From Allorhizobium undicola ORS 992 = ATCC 700741 (GTDB lineage: Bacteria; Pseudomonadota; Alphaproteobacteria; Rhizobiales; Rhizobiaceae): a stretch of DNA of 64,000 nt. The number at the start of each line of letters is the position of its first letter. Position 1 is the stretch's first letter. The translations under genes were made by a program, and so were the position numbers. Location: positions 1 through 64,000 of the forward strand of contig NZ_JHXQ01000015.1 of NCBI RefSeq assembly GCF_000621665.1, given 5' to 3'. Shown one piece after another: positions 56,957-64,000 of the stretch. The notes beneath the pieces are model-generated. The model saw nothing but the letters and a program-made list of their open reading frames with translations. It was not told where the DNA came from and did not search any database.

Positions 56957-57813
56957 ATGATTCACGTGAAACCATTTCGCCCCGTGCTTTCGTTGCCGGC
57001 TATCCAATACGGCATTCGCGCTCGCCGATCATCCACGGTTACTGGCTGCAACAATTCAATCTCTTCGGCTCTTATGCAGCCGTCGAGGTTTCGCCCGAGG
57101 ATTTTCACGCTTTCATTGCGGGGTTGCGCAGCGGGGAATCCGGCTATCGGGGTGGAAACATTACCATACCGCACAAGGAAGAGGCCTGCCGTCTGGCCGA
57201 TCACGTCGATGACATCGCCAGAGAAATCGGCGCAGCCAATACCTTGTGGGTGGAGGAGGGAAAGGTGTGTGCCACCAACACCGACGCTTATGGTTTTGCG
57301 GCCAATCTCGACCAGCACCAGCCGGATTGGGCAAAGGCCGATAAAGCGGTGGTGCTTGGGGCAGGGGGAGCAAGCCGGGCCATCATTCAAGCGGTGCGGG
57401 ATCGCGGCATTCGCGAAATTCACGTGGTGAACAGAACGGTCCAGCGGGCGCAGGAGCTGGCGCATCTCTTCGGAGAAAGAGTGTTTGCACATGGCATGGC
57501 GGCTCTGGATGAGGTTTTGGGCGGGGCTGATCTTTTCATCAACACCAGCTCGCTTGGCATGAAAGGCGAGGCTTTCCCGAAGATCCGCTGGGACAGGCTG
57601 GCGGCCAGTGCCATCGTTACCGATATTGTCTATGTTCCGCTGAAAACCCAGATGTTGCGAGAGGCGGAGGCAGCGGGGTTGGCGACCGTCGATGGTCTTG
57701 GCATGTTGCTGCATCAGGCGGTTCCCGGCTTTGAAAAATGGTTTGGCCGCAGGCCAGAGGTCACGCCCGAACTCAGGCAGCGCGTCGAGGCCGATCTGGA
57801 GGCGCATGGGTGA
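56953..57813 (+). CDS. aroE: Shikimate dehydrogenase
   Basis: This enzyme reduces 3-dehydroshikimate to shikimate with NADPH in aromatic amino-acid synthesis. The 286-residue chain has [28 protein letters not shown] with the catalytic lysine, [13 protein letters not shown] and the nucleotide loop [14 protein letters not shown]. The N-terminal residues NDSRET are encoded by a parS-like site (56958-56973). It overlaps maf upstream and coaE downstream. Confidence 0.97.
   Translation: MNDSRETISPRAFVAGYPIRHSRSPIIHGYWLQQFNLFGSYAAVEVSPEDFHAFIAGLRSGESGYRGGNITIPHKEEACRLADHVDDIAREIGAANTLWVEEGKVCATNTDAYGFAANLDQHQPDWAKADKAVVLGAGGASRAIIQAVRDRGIREIHVVNRTVQRAQELAHLFGERVFAHGMAALDEVLGGADLFINTSSLGMKGEAFPKIRWDRLAASAIVTDIVYVPLKTQMLREAEAAGLATVDGLGMLLHQAVPGFEKWFGRRPEVTPELRQRVEADLEAHG
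56958..56973. other. parS: parS-like site inside the start of aroE
   Basis: TGATTCACGTGAAACC matches the parS consensus at 14 of 16 bases, including the full central TTCACGTGAA. It starts five bases into aroE, 1.5 kb right of the proposed origin. Confidence 0.75.
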
Positions 57814-58400
57814 TCAGGCTCGGACTTACCGGCTCCATCGGCATGGGGAAATCCACCACTGCGGCGATGTTCAAGGATGAGGGCATTGCCGTTCACGATG
57901 CCGATGCCACGGTGCATGATCTTTATCGGGCAGAGGCCGTTGAACCTGTGGGCAGGCTATTTCCTGCTGCCGTCATCGGCGGCGTGATCGACAGGGCAAT
58001 CCTTTCGCGCCTGTTAGCGCAGCAGCCAGAGGCGCTTGCACGCCTGGAGGCCGTGGTTCATCCGCTCGTGCGCGGGCGTGAACTTCGCTTTCTCGAGGAC
58101 CAGGAAAAGGCGGGCGCAAGGCTGGTTGTCCTCGATATTCCCCTGCTTTATGAAAGCGGCGCCGAAAAGAGGCTGGACAAGGTGGCCGTTGTCAGTTGCC
58201 CTGCACAGGAGCAGCGTCGGCGCGTTCTGGCACGGCCGGGCTGGACGGAAGAAAAGCTTGATTTCGTGCTGTCCCGGCAAATGCCGGATGCAGAAAAACG
58301 CGCGCGGGCGGATTTCATAATCGATACCGGCGAGGGAGTGGATGCGGCCAGAAGGCAGGTTCGCGAAATCCTCTCCAGCCTCTTACAGGAAGAAAACTGA
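57810..58400 (+). CDS. coaE: Dephospho-CoA kinase
   Basis: This enzyme phosphorylates dephospho-CoA in the last step of coenzyme A synthesis. The 196-residue chain has the P-loop [12 protein letters not shown] (about 5-16), [15 protein letters not shown] and [21 protein letters not shown]. The start is a GTG that overlaps the aroE stop codon (GTGA), which fits both the family N-terminus and translational coupling; a frame reaching back to 57738 lies inside aroE and is not preferred. Confidence 0.95.
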   Translation: MIRLGLTGSIGMGKSTTAAMFKDEGIAVHDADATVHDLYRAEAVEPVGRLFPAAVIGGVIDRAILSRLLAQQPEALARLEAVVHPLVRGRELRFLEDQEKAGARLVVLDIPLLYESGAEKRLDKVAVVSCPAQEQRRRVLARPGWTEEKLDFVLSRQMPDAEKRARADFIIDTGEGVDAARRQVREILSSLLQEEN

Positions 58401-58402
58401 CC

Positions 58403-59113
58403 ATGCGGGAAATTGTATTCGATACGGAAACCACCGGTCTTGAAAACAAATCGGATCGGGTCATCGAAATCGGTGGCGTGGAACTCTTCAATCACTTCCC
58501 CACCGGCCGCACCCTGCATTTCTACATCAATCCCGGCGACAAGACCGTTCATCCCGATGCTTTGGCCGTTCACGGCATCACAGATGATTTCCTGAAGGAC
58601 AAGCCGCGTTTCGACGAGGTGGTCGATGAAATCCTGGCTTTTTTCGAAGGTGCGAAATGGGTGGCCCACAATGCGACCTTCGATATGGGCTTCATCAACG
58701 CCGAGCTTGCTCGCCTCAACCGTCCGCCGATTGCCGGGGATATGGTCATCGATACGCTGGCGCTCGCGCGCCGCAAGCACCCGATGGGGCCGAATACGCT
58801 GGATGCGCTCTGCCGTCGCTACGGCATCGACAACTCGCATCGAACCAAGCACGGCGCCTTGCTTGACTCCGAATTGCTGGCGGAAGTCTATATCGAGATG
58901 CTGGGGGGCCGGCAGGCTACCTTCGGCCTTGAGCAGGGCGGCAATCAGCAACGGCGGCAAAACGAGGAACAGCAGGAGGTCACAATTGCTCTTCCACCCA
59001 GGCCCCGTGCACTTCCATCCCGGTTGAGCGAAGACGAAAAGGCCCGCCATGCAAAACTGTTGCAGCGGCTTGGGGCAAAGGCCATCTGGAACACCTACTG
59101 CATAATTCCTTAA
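58403..59113 (+). CDS. dnaQ: DNA polymerase III epsilon subunit (3'-5' proofreading exonuclease)
   Basis: The proofreading subunit of the replicative polymerase. The 236-residue chain has ExoI IVFDTETTGL (4-13), ExoII WVAHNATFDMGF and ExoIII HGALLDSELLAEVY, all with acidic metal ligands in place. The clamp- and alpha-binding tail is rich in Q/E/R (about 175-205). The last residues, after KAIWNT, are YCIIP and are encoded by the family-1 repeat that begins at 59096; the stop codon itself is in the repeat. It follows coaE by two bases. Confidence 0.96.
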   Translation: MREIVFDTETTGLENKSDRVIEIGGVELFNHFPTGRTLHFYINPGDKTVHPDALAVHGITDDFLKDKPRFDEVVDEILAFFEGAKWVAHNATFDMGFINAELARLNRPPIAGDMVIDTLALARRKHPMGPNTLDALCRRYGIDNSHRTKHGALLDSELLAEVYIEMLGGRQATFGLEQGGNQQRRQNEEQQEVTIALPPRPRALPSRLSEDEKARHAKLLQRLGAKAIWNTYCIIP

Positions 59114-59201
59114 ATCGGAATCTATTTAAGGTGAAAATTATGCAGCAGATTTAAAGTGTTACAGCGTCCTTTGTGCGTTTGATAAAACGCACGGCGCTGT
59201 A
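59096..59201 (+). repeat. Palindromic repeat family 1, copy 4
   Basis: A complete 106-bp copy. Its first 18 bases are the last codons and stop of dnaQ. Both hairpins are intact, and it lies between the convergent dnaQ and secB genes. Confidence 0.9.
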
Positions 59202-59251
59202 TGCCGGTCCCTCCGGCAGCAATACGGAATAGGGCTTTCGAAAAGACCACG

Positions 59252-59287
59252 AAAAAAGCGAGGCACCGGAATGCCTCGCTTTTTTTT
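59252..59287. terminator. Bidirectional terminator between dnaQ and secB
   Basis: AAAAAAGCGAGGC-ACCGGAAT-GCCTCGCTTTTTTTT is a 7-bp stem with long A- and T-runs on both sides, serving the secB transcript and any read-through from dnaQ. Confidence 0.85.
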
Positions 59288-59304
59288 CGTCCGAAAAATT
59301 CCGC

Positions 59305-59763
59305 TCAGTTGTCGGTACGGCCCTGTTCGGCGGCAACGCGCTGGGCAAACATCTGCGCGAAATCGATGGGATCGATCATCAGCGGCGGGAAGCCGCCATT
59401 GCGCGTGGCGTCGGCAATGATCTGGCGGGCGAAGGGGAACAGCAGGCGCGGGCACTCGATGAAAAGAACCGGCAGCATATGCTCCTGCGGGAAACCCGTA
59501 ATGCGGAAAACACCACCATAGACGAGTTCGGTCGCGAAAACCGGCTTTTCGCCTTCACGTGCTTCGGCGCTGAGCGAAAGCACGACATCGAAATCCGTTT
59601 CGGAAAGCGCGTTGGCGTTCACATTGACATTGATGTTGATTGCCGGAGCCTTGTCACGGGCCTGAAGCGAGTGCGGGGCACCCGGATTTTCAAAGGAAAG
59701 ATCCTTGATGTACTGGGCAAGGATATTGAGGGACGGGCCCTCAGTGCTGTTTTCGTTGGCCAT
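59305..59763 (-). CDS. secB: Protein-export chaperone SecB
   Basis: A cytoplasmic tetrameric chaperone that keeps preproteins unfolded and hands them to SecA. The 152-residue chain has the family blocks [73 protein letters not shown]. It is the usual alphaproteobacterial neighbour of dnaQ near the origin and is convergent with it. Confidence 0.96.
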   Translation of the reverse strand: MANENSTEGPSLNILAQYIKDLSFENPGAPHSLQARDKAPAININVNVNANALSETDFDVVLSLSAEAREGEKPVFATELVYGGVFRITGFPQEHMLPVLFIECPRLLFPFARQIIADATRNGGFPPLMIDPIDFAQMFAQRVAAEQGRTDN

Positions 59764-59856
59764 TGGGCTTCCTCAACGCTGATTTGGTCTGGGCCATCTA
59801 GCATTTTGGCTAACCCCTCACAACCCTTGCGCCCCAGAACCATGGCGCCCGCAAAC

Positions 59857-60363
59857 TCAGCTTTCGGGTGGACGATTGTTCCATGGCGTATCAGGCTTGC
59901 CCGGCTGGCGCTCGAAATCGGAGTGATCGAGATCGATCACCATATTGGCCGATGCGCCATGCTGGCTGCCGGAACGAGCCTCGGTGCGGGTTCGGCGGCT
60001 GTTGCGCACCGTCACGATCTGCGGTCGTAAAAAGTCCCAAAGCCGTGTCCTTACCATCGGAATAAGCAGCATGATGCCGAGAATATCGGTGAGAAAACCA
60101 GGAATGACGAGGAGGAGCCCGCCGAACATCTGTGCCGTGCCCTCCATCGCGTCGCGGGCCATCGCTTCGGGCGATGTGGCCTGGCGTTGCCGCAGCCGGT
60201 TTACGAGCGTGACGCCCTGCTGCTTGAGAACCAGTACACCAATCACGCCTGAAGCAATGACCAGCCCCAGCGTCGGCAAGACCCCGATCCATTGCCCCAT
60301 CAGCACAAAGCCGGCAATTTCAGCCAGAGGCAGCAGAAGCAATAAAGCAGCCGGTAGATACAT
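59857..60363 (-). CDS. fxsA: FxsA-family membrane protein
   Basis: A small inner-membrane protein of the FxsA family; E. coli FxsA suppresses F-exclusion of phage T7, but its normal role is not established. The 168-residue chain has four hydrophobic segments, including LLLLLPLAEIAGFVLMGQWIGVLPTLGLVIASGVIGVLVLK and MFGGLLLVIPGFLTDILGIMLLIP. A hydrophilic tail follows. The start at 60363 has AGGAGA seven bases upstream; longer starts at 60378 or 60453 are possible. It lies 93 bases upstream of secB on the same strand. Confidence 0.88.
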   Translation of the reverse strand: MYLPAALLLLLPLAEIAGFVLMGQWIGVLPTLGLVIASGVIGVLVLKQQGVTLVNRLRQRQATSPEAMARDAMEGTAQMFGGLLLVIPGFLTDILGIMLLIPMVRTRLWDFLRPQIVTVRNSRRTRTEARSGSQHGASANMVIDLDHSDFERQPGKPDTPWNNRPPES

Positions 60364-60483
60364 CCTGTCTCCTAACATGGCCGGTTTTAGACCTGTTTCA
60401 GCGTTCCTGCCCCTTTGAATAAGGCAGATGAACAAACTATATGGTATCTTCAACGAAGAAATTAAACGGCGGTTCGACGGTCC

Positions 60484-61176
60484 ATGGGCTCAAATGATTT
60501 TGTAACATTGTTTTTCCTTGCCGCAGCGGTGCTGATTTTTTTCCAGCTTCGCAGTGTGCTTGGCCGTCGAACGGGCAATGAAAAGCCTCCTGTCGATCCC
60601 TTTCAGCGCAATAGCTCTGCCGCCCCGGCCGATGACAGCAAGGTTGTCACGGTTTCTCGTCGCGAAGATGGCGAAGCGGAAAACCGCTATGCCGCCATCG
60701 ATGCCTTTGCAGAACCCGGATCGGCGATCAATGGCCAGTTGCGGCAGGTGGCCGATGTCGATCCGTCCTTTGTTCCGCAGGAATTCCTCAAAGGTGCGAA
60801 AATTGCCTATGAGATGGTGGTGGTGGCCTTCGCCAATGGCGACCGCAAGACCCTGAAGAGCCTGTTGTCGAAAGAAGTCTATGACGGGTTCGATGCGGCG
60901 ATCAGCGAGCGTGAACGCCAGGGCGAATTGCTGAAGACGACCTTCGTGGGTATCGAGAAGGCCGAAATCCTCAGCGCCGGTTTGAAAGACCAGGAAGAGC
61001 AGCTCACGGTTCGCATCGTCAGCCAGCTTATCTCCGCCACCTATGACCGCAATGGCACCCTGATCGATGGCGATGCCGAGAATGTCGGCGACGTCAACGA
61101 CATCTGGACCTTCGCCCGTGACAGCCGTTCACGCGATCCGAACTGGAAGCTTATCGCAACCGAATCCGAACAATGA
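60484..61176 (+). CDS. Tim44-like domain protein (TimA/Tim44 family)
   Basis: A 230-residue protein with an N-terminal membrane anchor (FVTLFFLAAAVLIFFQLRSVLG) and a C-terminal Tim44-like domain (about 80-230), which in mitochondria links the import channel to Hsp70. Bacterial members are membrane-associated and of unclear function. It is divergent from fxsA and overlaps mltA by four bases, leading the Tim44-mltA-smr-xre group conserved near gyrB in Rhizobiales. Confidence 0.88.
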   Translation: MGSNDFVTLFFLAAAVLIFFQLRSVLGRRTGNEKPPVDPFQRNSSAAPADDSKVVTVSRREDGEAENRYAAIDAFAEPGSAINGQLRQVADVDPSFVPQEFLKGAKIAYEMVVVAFANGDRKTLKSLLSKEVYDGFDAAISERERQGELLKTTFVGIEKAEILSAGLKDQEEQLTVRIVSQLISATYDRNGTLIDGDAENVGDVNDIWTFARDSRSRDPNWKLIATESEQ

Positions 61177-62297
61177 TGGCATCCGATCTTCCATTTCGTT
61201 TGGAACAGACGGCATTCGATGCAATTCCTGGCTGGAGGGATGATGATCCCACCAGCCTTTTTCGCGTCATGGAAGACTGCCTTGCCCATTTGGATAAGGG
61301 AAAGCCTTACCGCACGGGGCGCCTCGGCCTTTCAACCGCCGATCTCCTGCCCCTCCTTGAGGCCGCCCGGCGAGCGCGCCCCGCCACGGCTGAGGCTGCC
61401 CGCCGCTTTTTCGAACGCCATTGCCGCGTCTTTCAAATCCGCAGGAAGGATGGAGAATCCGGCTTTGTAACCGCATATTACGAGCCAGAGGTCGATGTCT
61501 CCGATCGGCCGGATTCCCTCTTTCGCCATCCCTTCTACCGCCGCCCGGACGATCTCGTCGATCTTGACGACGCCAATCGTCCCGCCTTTATGGACTCCGG
61601 CTACATGTTCGGACACGCGGAAAATGGAGGCATAACGGTCTATCCCGACCGCCGGGCGATCGATGAAGGATTTTTGCAGGGGCGGGGTCTGGAGATTGCC
61701 TGGGCGCGCTCCCGCATCGATGTGTTCTTTGCCCATGTTCAAGGTGCCGCGCGCCTTGTTTATCCAGACGGCGCCATGCGCCGCATCACCTATGCCGCCA
61801 AGGCGGGGCATCCTTTTTCCGCCATTGGGGGGGTGTTGTTGCAACGCGGAGAGATCCCGCTCGAGCGCATGTCGATGCAGGCGATTCGTCGGTGGCTCGC
61901 GGATCATCCTGAACAGGCCGACGAGGTGATGTGGCATAATCGATCCTATATTTTCTTCCGCGAGGCGGAGGTGGAAGATGCGGATCGCGGGCCGGTAGCC
62001 GCCGCCAAGGTGCCGCTTCTGGCCGGACGCTCGCTTGCCGTGGATCGGTTGATCCACACATTCGGTTTTCCGTTTTTCGTTCATTCGCCAAGCCTGACCC
62101 GGCTGGATGAGGGCCGGGCCTTTGCCCGTTTGATGCTGGCACTGGATACCGGTTCGGCCATCGTCGGTCCTGCGCGGGGCGATATATTCACGGGATCCGG
62201 CTTTGAGGCAGGCGAACGTGCAGGCGCGGTGCGAAACGAAGCGGATTTTTACCTTCTCGTTCCTCGCGATGCAGCGGTGAGGTTCGGCGCATGGTGA
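61173..62297 (+). CDS. mltA: Membrane-bound lytic murein transglycosylase A
   Basis: A peptidoglycan lytic enzyme with the MltA fold. The 374-residue chain has FVTAYYEPEVDVSDRPD near 97-113, ENGGITVYPDRRAIDEG and the 3D domain LDTGSAIVGPARGDIFTGSG with the catalytic aspartates near 330-349. No lipobox or clear signal peptide is visible at the N-terminus as read. It overlaps the preceding Tim44-like gene and the following smr gene. Confidence 0.93.
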   Translation: MMASDLPFRLEQTAFDAIPGWRDDDPTSLFRVMEDCLAHLDKGKPYRTGRLGLSTADLLPLLEAARRARPATAEAARRFFERHCRVFQIRRKDGESGFVTAYYEPEVDVSDRPDSLFRHPFYRRPDDLVDLDDANRPAFMDSGYMFGHAENGGITVYPDRRAIDEGFLQGRGLEIAWARSRIDVFFAHVQGAARLVYPDGAMRRITYAAKAGHPFSAIGGVLLQRGEIPLERMSMQAIRRWLADHPEQADEVMWHNRSYIFFREAEVEDADRGPVAAAKVPLLAGRSLAVDRLIHTFGFPFFVHSPSLTRLDEGRAFARLMLALDTGSAIVGPARGDIFTGSGFEAGERAGAVRNEADFYLLVPRDAAVRFGAW

Positions 62298-62854
62298 AGA
62301 AGGTGATCAGCGCGGAAGACCGCATTCTGTGGGGAAAGGTTGCACGCTCCACCCGTCCCATGCCCGGACGTCTGGAAGAATTGACCGCTTTCGAAGATCT
62401 GTTTTCCCTTGAGGAGGAGATGGCCAAGGCCAGTCCGGCGGAAATGCTGGCACCTTCCTCGCTTCAGCCATCCGCTGAACAGCCTGCCGTTGCGCCAAAG
62501 CCGTCAGGTCGGCATCATCCGCTGGAAAAGCCGGTGAAGCGCAAGCTCTCGCGGGGTAAATTGCCGCTTGAGGCGCGGATAGACCTGCATGGCATGATCC
62601 AGAGCGAAGCCCATGCGATGCTGCTGGATTTTCTGATGCGCGCCCATGAACGCGGGCTGCGGCATGTGCTGGTGATTACCGGAAAGGGTAGTTCCATGGG
62701 CAGTGAGGGCGCCTTGAAACGTGCCGTGCCGATGTGGTTTTCCAAGCCGGAATTTCGCTTTCTGATTTCCTCGCATGAGCCAGCGGCCCAGCATCACGGC
62801 GGGGAGGGTGCACTTTATGTCCGCCTTGCACGGCGCAGGGGAGAAGCATCATGA
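62291..62854 (+). CDS. Smr-domain protein (DNA nicking/endonuclease MutS2-type)
   Basis: A 187-residue protein with a C-terminal Smr domain: ARIDLHGMIQSEAHAMLLDFLMRAHERGLRHVLVITGKG (about 95-134) with the catalytic-site residues of the D-HG and GKG loops. The N-terminal 90 residues are low in sequence similarity to known folds. Smr domains nick DNA or RNA. It overlaps mltA by seven bases and xre by four. Confidence 0.9.
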   Translation: MVKKVISAEDRILWGKVARSTRPMPGRLEELTAFEDLFSLEEEMAKASPAEMLAPSSLQPSAEQPAVAPKPSGRHHPLEKPVKRKLSRGKLPLEARIDLHGMIQSEAHAMLLDFLMRAHERGLRHVLVITGKGSSMGSEGALKRAVPMWFSKPEFRFLISSHEPAAQHHGGEGALYVRLARRRGEAS

Positions 62855-63216
62855 CCCCCTTCGGAGACGCGGTGCGCCGTCTGCGGGAGGAAAAGGGCGT
62901 GACGCAGAAACAGATGGCGAAAGCGATCGGCGTCAGCCCGGCCTATCTCTCGGCGCTGGAACATGGACGGCGCGGCAGGCCAAGCTTCGATCTTCTTCAG
63001 CGCATAGCCGGCTATTTCAATATCATCTGGGATGAGGCGGAAGCGCTTTTTGCCGATGCCGATGCCTCGCATCCGCGCGTGGTGGTGGACACGGCGGGAA
63101 TGCCCGCGGCCTATACGGCTTTTGCCAATAACCTCTCACGGATGATTCGCACCCTGCCGCCGGATGTGCTAGAGGAGATGCAAGCCGTGCTGAACAGGGC
63201 CGTTCGGCGGAAATAG
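62851..63216 (+). CDS. Xre-family transcriptional regulator
   Basis: A 121-residue regulator with an N-terminal HTH_3 domain (about 8-62): VRRLREEKGVTQKQMAKAIGVSPAYLSALEHGRRGRPS. The C-terminal half is helical and unrecognised. It is the last gene of the Tim44-mltA-smr-xre group, whose ends overlap by 4-7 bases, and precedes gyrB by 199 bases. Its target genes are unknown. Confidence 0.92.
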   Translation: MTPFGDAVRRLREEKGVTQKQMAKAIGVSPAYLSALEHGRRGRPSFDLLQRIAGYFNIIWDEAEALFADADASHPRVVVDTAGMPAAYTAFANNLSRMIRTLPPDVLEEMQAVLNRAVRRK

Positions 63217-63415
63217 CCGCGAAATCCCCTGATTTCTCACCTCAGGTGGCGCTACCGATTTGGAAGTCGCCGCAAAGTTCCTATAGTCCGGGGTTAAGAC
63301 AATCGCGTGATTCGCGAAAGCATATTTCTCGCCTGCCAGCGGTAGCCGGATGATGCATTGAAGTGAATTGCGAACCTCTGCCGGTCCCGGCCTGCTGATA
63401 CTGGAAAGATCGCCG

Positions 63416-64000
63416 ATGAGTGAAATGACCGATCCCCAAAATGGCGCCAGCGCTGAATATGGCGCAGACTCCATCAAGGTGCTGAAGGGCCTGGATGCGG
63501 TCCGCAAGCGGCCCGGCATGTATATCGGCGATACCGATGACGGTTCGGGCCTGCACCACATGGTCTACGAAGTCGTGGACAACGCCATCGACGAGGCGCT
63601 GGCCGGTCATGCCGATATCGTCACGGTCACGCTCAATGCGGACGGGTCGGTAACGGTCACGGACAATGGTCGCGGCATTCCCACGGATATTCACTCTTCC
63701 GAAGGCGTTTCGGCTGCGGAAGTCATCATGACCCAGCTTCATGCGGGCGGCAAATTCGACCAGAATTCCTATAAGGTTTCCGGCGGTCTGCACGGCGTCG
63801 GCGTGTCGGTGGTCAATGCGCTTTCCGTCAAGCTCAGCCTGCGCATCCGCCGCAGCGGCAAGGTGCATGAAATGAGCTTCACCCATGGCGTTGCCGATGC
63901 GCCGCTGGCGGTGACGGGCAGCTATGAAGGGCGCTCCGGCACGGAAGTCACCTTTCTGCCCAGCGCCGAAACCTTCACGAAGACCGAATTTGACTACGGC
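63416..64000 (+). CDS. gyrB: DNA gyrase subunit B, N-terminal part, cut by window edge
   Basis: The ATPase subunit of DNA gyrase, which introduces negative supercoils. Only the first 195 residues are present. The chain starts [20 protein letters not shown], followed by the GHKL ATPase motifs [21 protein letters not shown] and [24 protein letters not shown] lies about seven bases upstream of the ATG. Its presence near the origin is typical of Rhizobiales. Confidence 0.96.
   Translation, partial: MSEMTDPQNGASAEYGADSIKVLKGLDAVRKRPGMYIGDTDDGSGLHHMVYEVVDNAIDEALAGHADIVTVTLNADGSVTVTDNGRGIPTDIHSSEGVSAAEVIMTQLHAGGKFDQNSYKVSGGLHGVGVSVVNALSVKLSLRIRRSGKVHEMSFTHGVADAPLAVTGSYEGRSGTEVTFLPSAETFTKTEFDYG

Noticed and set aside
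1-64000. tRNA, rRNA, CRISPR arrays and prophage
   Set aside because: No cloverleaf-like sequence, rRNA core sequence, regularly spaced repeats or phage structural genes were recognised on reading. A tRNA scan was not possible here.

Overview
The window is chromosomal DNA from an alphaproteobacterium of the order Hyphomicrobiales (Rhizobiales), most likely close to the Brucella/Ochrobactrum and rhizobial families. The evidence is a cyclic beta-1,2-glucan synthase of 2833 residues, an NdvA/ChvA-type glucan exporter, the 180-kDa class of NAD-glutamate dehydrogenase, a TrcR/DUF1013 regulator, and the typical rhizobial gene order hemE-[origin]-PPSR-maf-aroE-coaE-dnaQ-secB-...-gyrB. Several proteins (LeuD, LeuB, NdvA) differ from my memory of the classical Brucella sequences, so I do not name a species. 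No rRNA, tRNA or CRISPR array was seen.

Left end (1-1.4 kb): a small accessory patch. The end of an IS21-family element has inserted after about 22 codons of a hipA gene, leaving hipB intact. Next to it is a decayed winged-helix gene that stops at a palindromic repeat. From 1.47 kb the core genome resumes with a glycosyltransferase carrying an N-terminal GspE/MshE-like domain.

Middle (3.7-25 kb): metabolic and housekeeping genes. They are trcR, acsA, a zincin-like protease, a DUF1737 protein, a CitE-like lyase, leuD, leuB, a PAP2 phosphatase, an MHS-family transporter with a large predicted periplasmic insertion, asd, a lytic transglycosylase, a beta-carbonic anhydrase, a PdxY-type kinase, the large NAD-glutamate dehydrogenase and an Atg22/UMF1-type transporter.

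Glucan and carbon block (25-41 kb): cgs (cyclic glucan synthesis), ndvA (its export), a LuxR-type regulator and pyc lie side by side. The order ndvA-luxR-pyc is, from memory, the setting of expR in Sinorhizobium meliloti. This places a quorum-sensing-type regulator beside the periplasmic glucan genes.

Replication and segregation block (41-64 kb): leuS-lptE-holA, then trmE-gidA-rsmG-parA-parB on the minus strand, rho, hemJ and hemE. Then come a 401-bp AT-rich gap with DnaA boxes and a rightward gene set ending in partial gyrB. Genes diverge from the gap at 55.0-55.4 kb, as expected for a bidirectional chromosome origin (oriC) of the Caulobacter/rhizobial type. Four parS-like sites flank it; two of them lie inside coding sequence and supply conserved protein residues.

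Three families of palindromic repeats (about 105, 126 and 103 bp) are scattered through the gaps. Several abut or replace gene ends, including the stop codon of dnaQ and probably the apparent N-terminus of the PAP2 gene.
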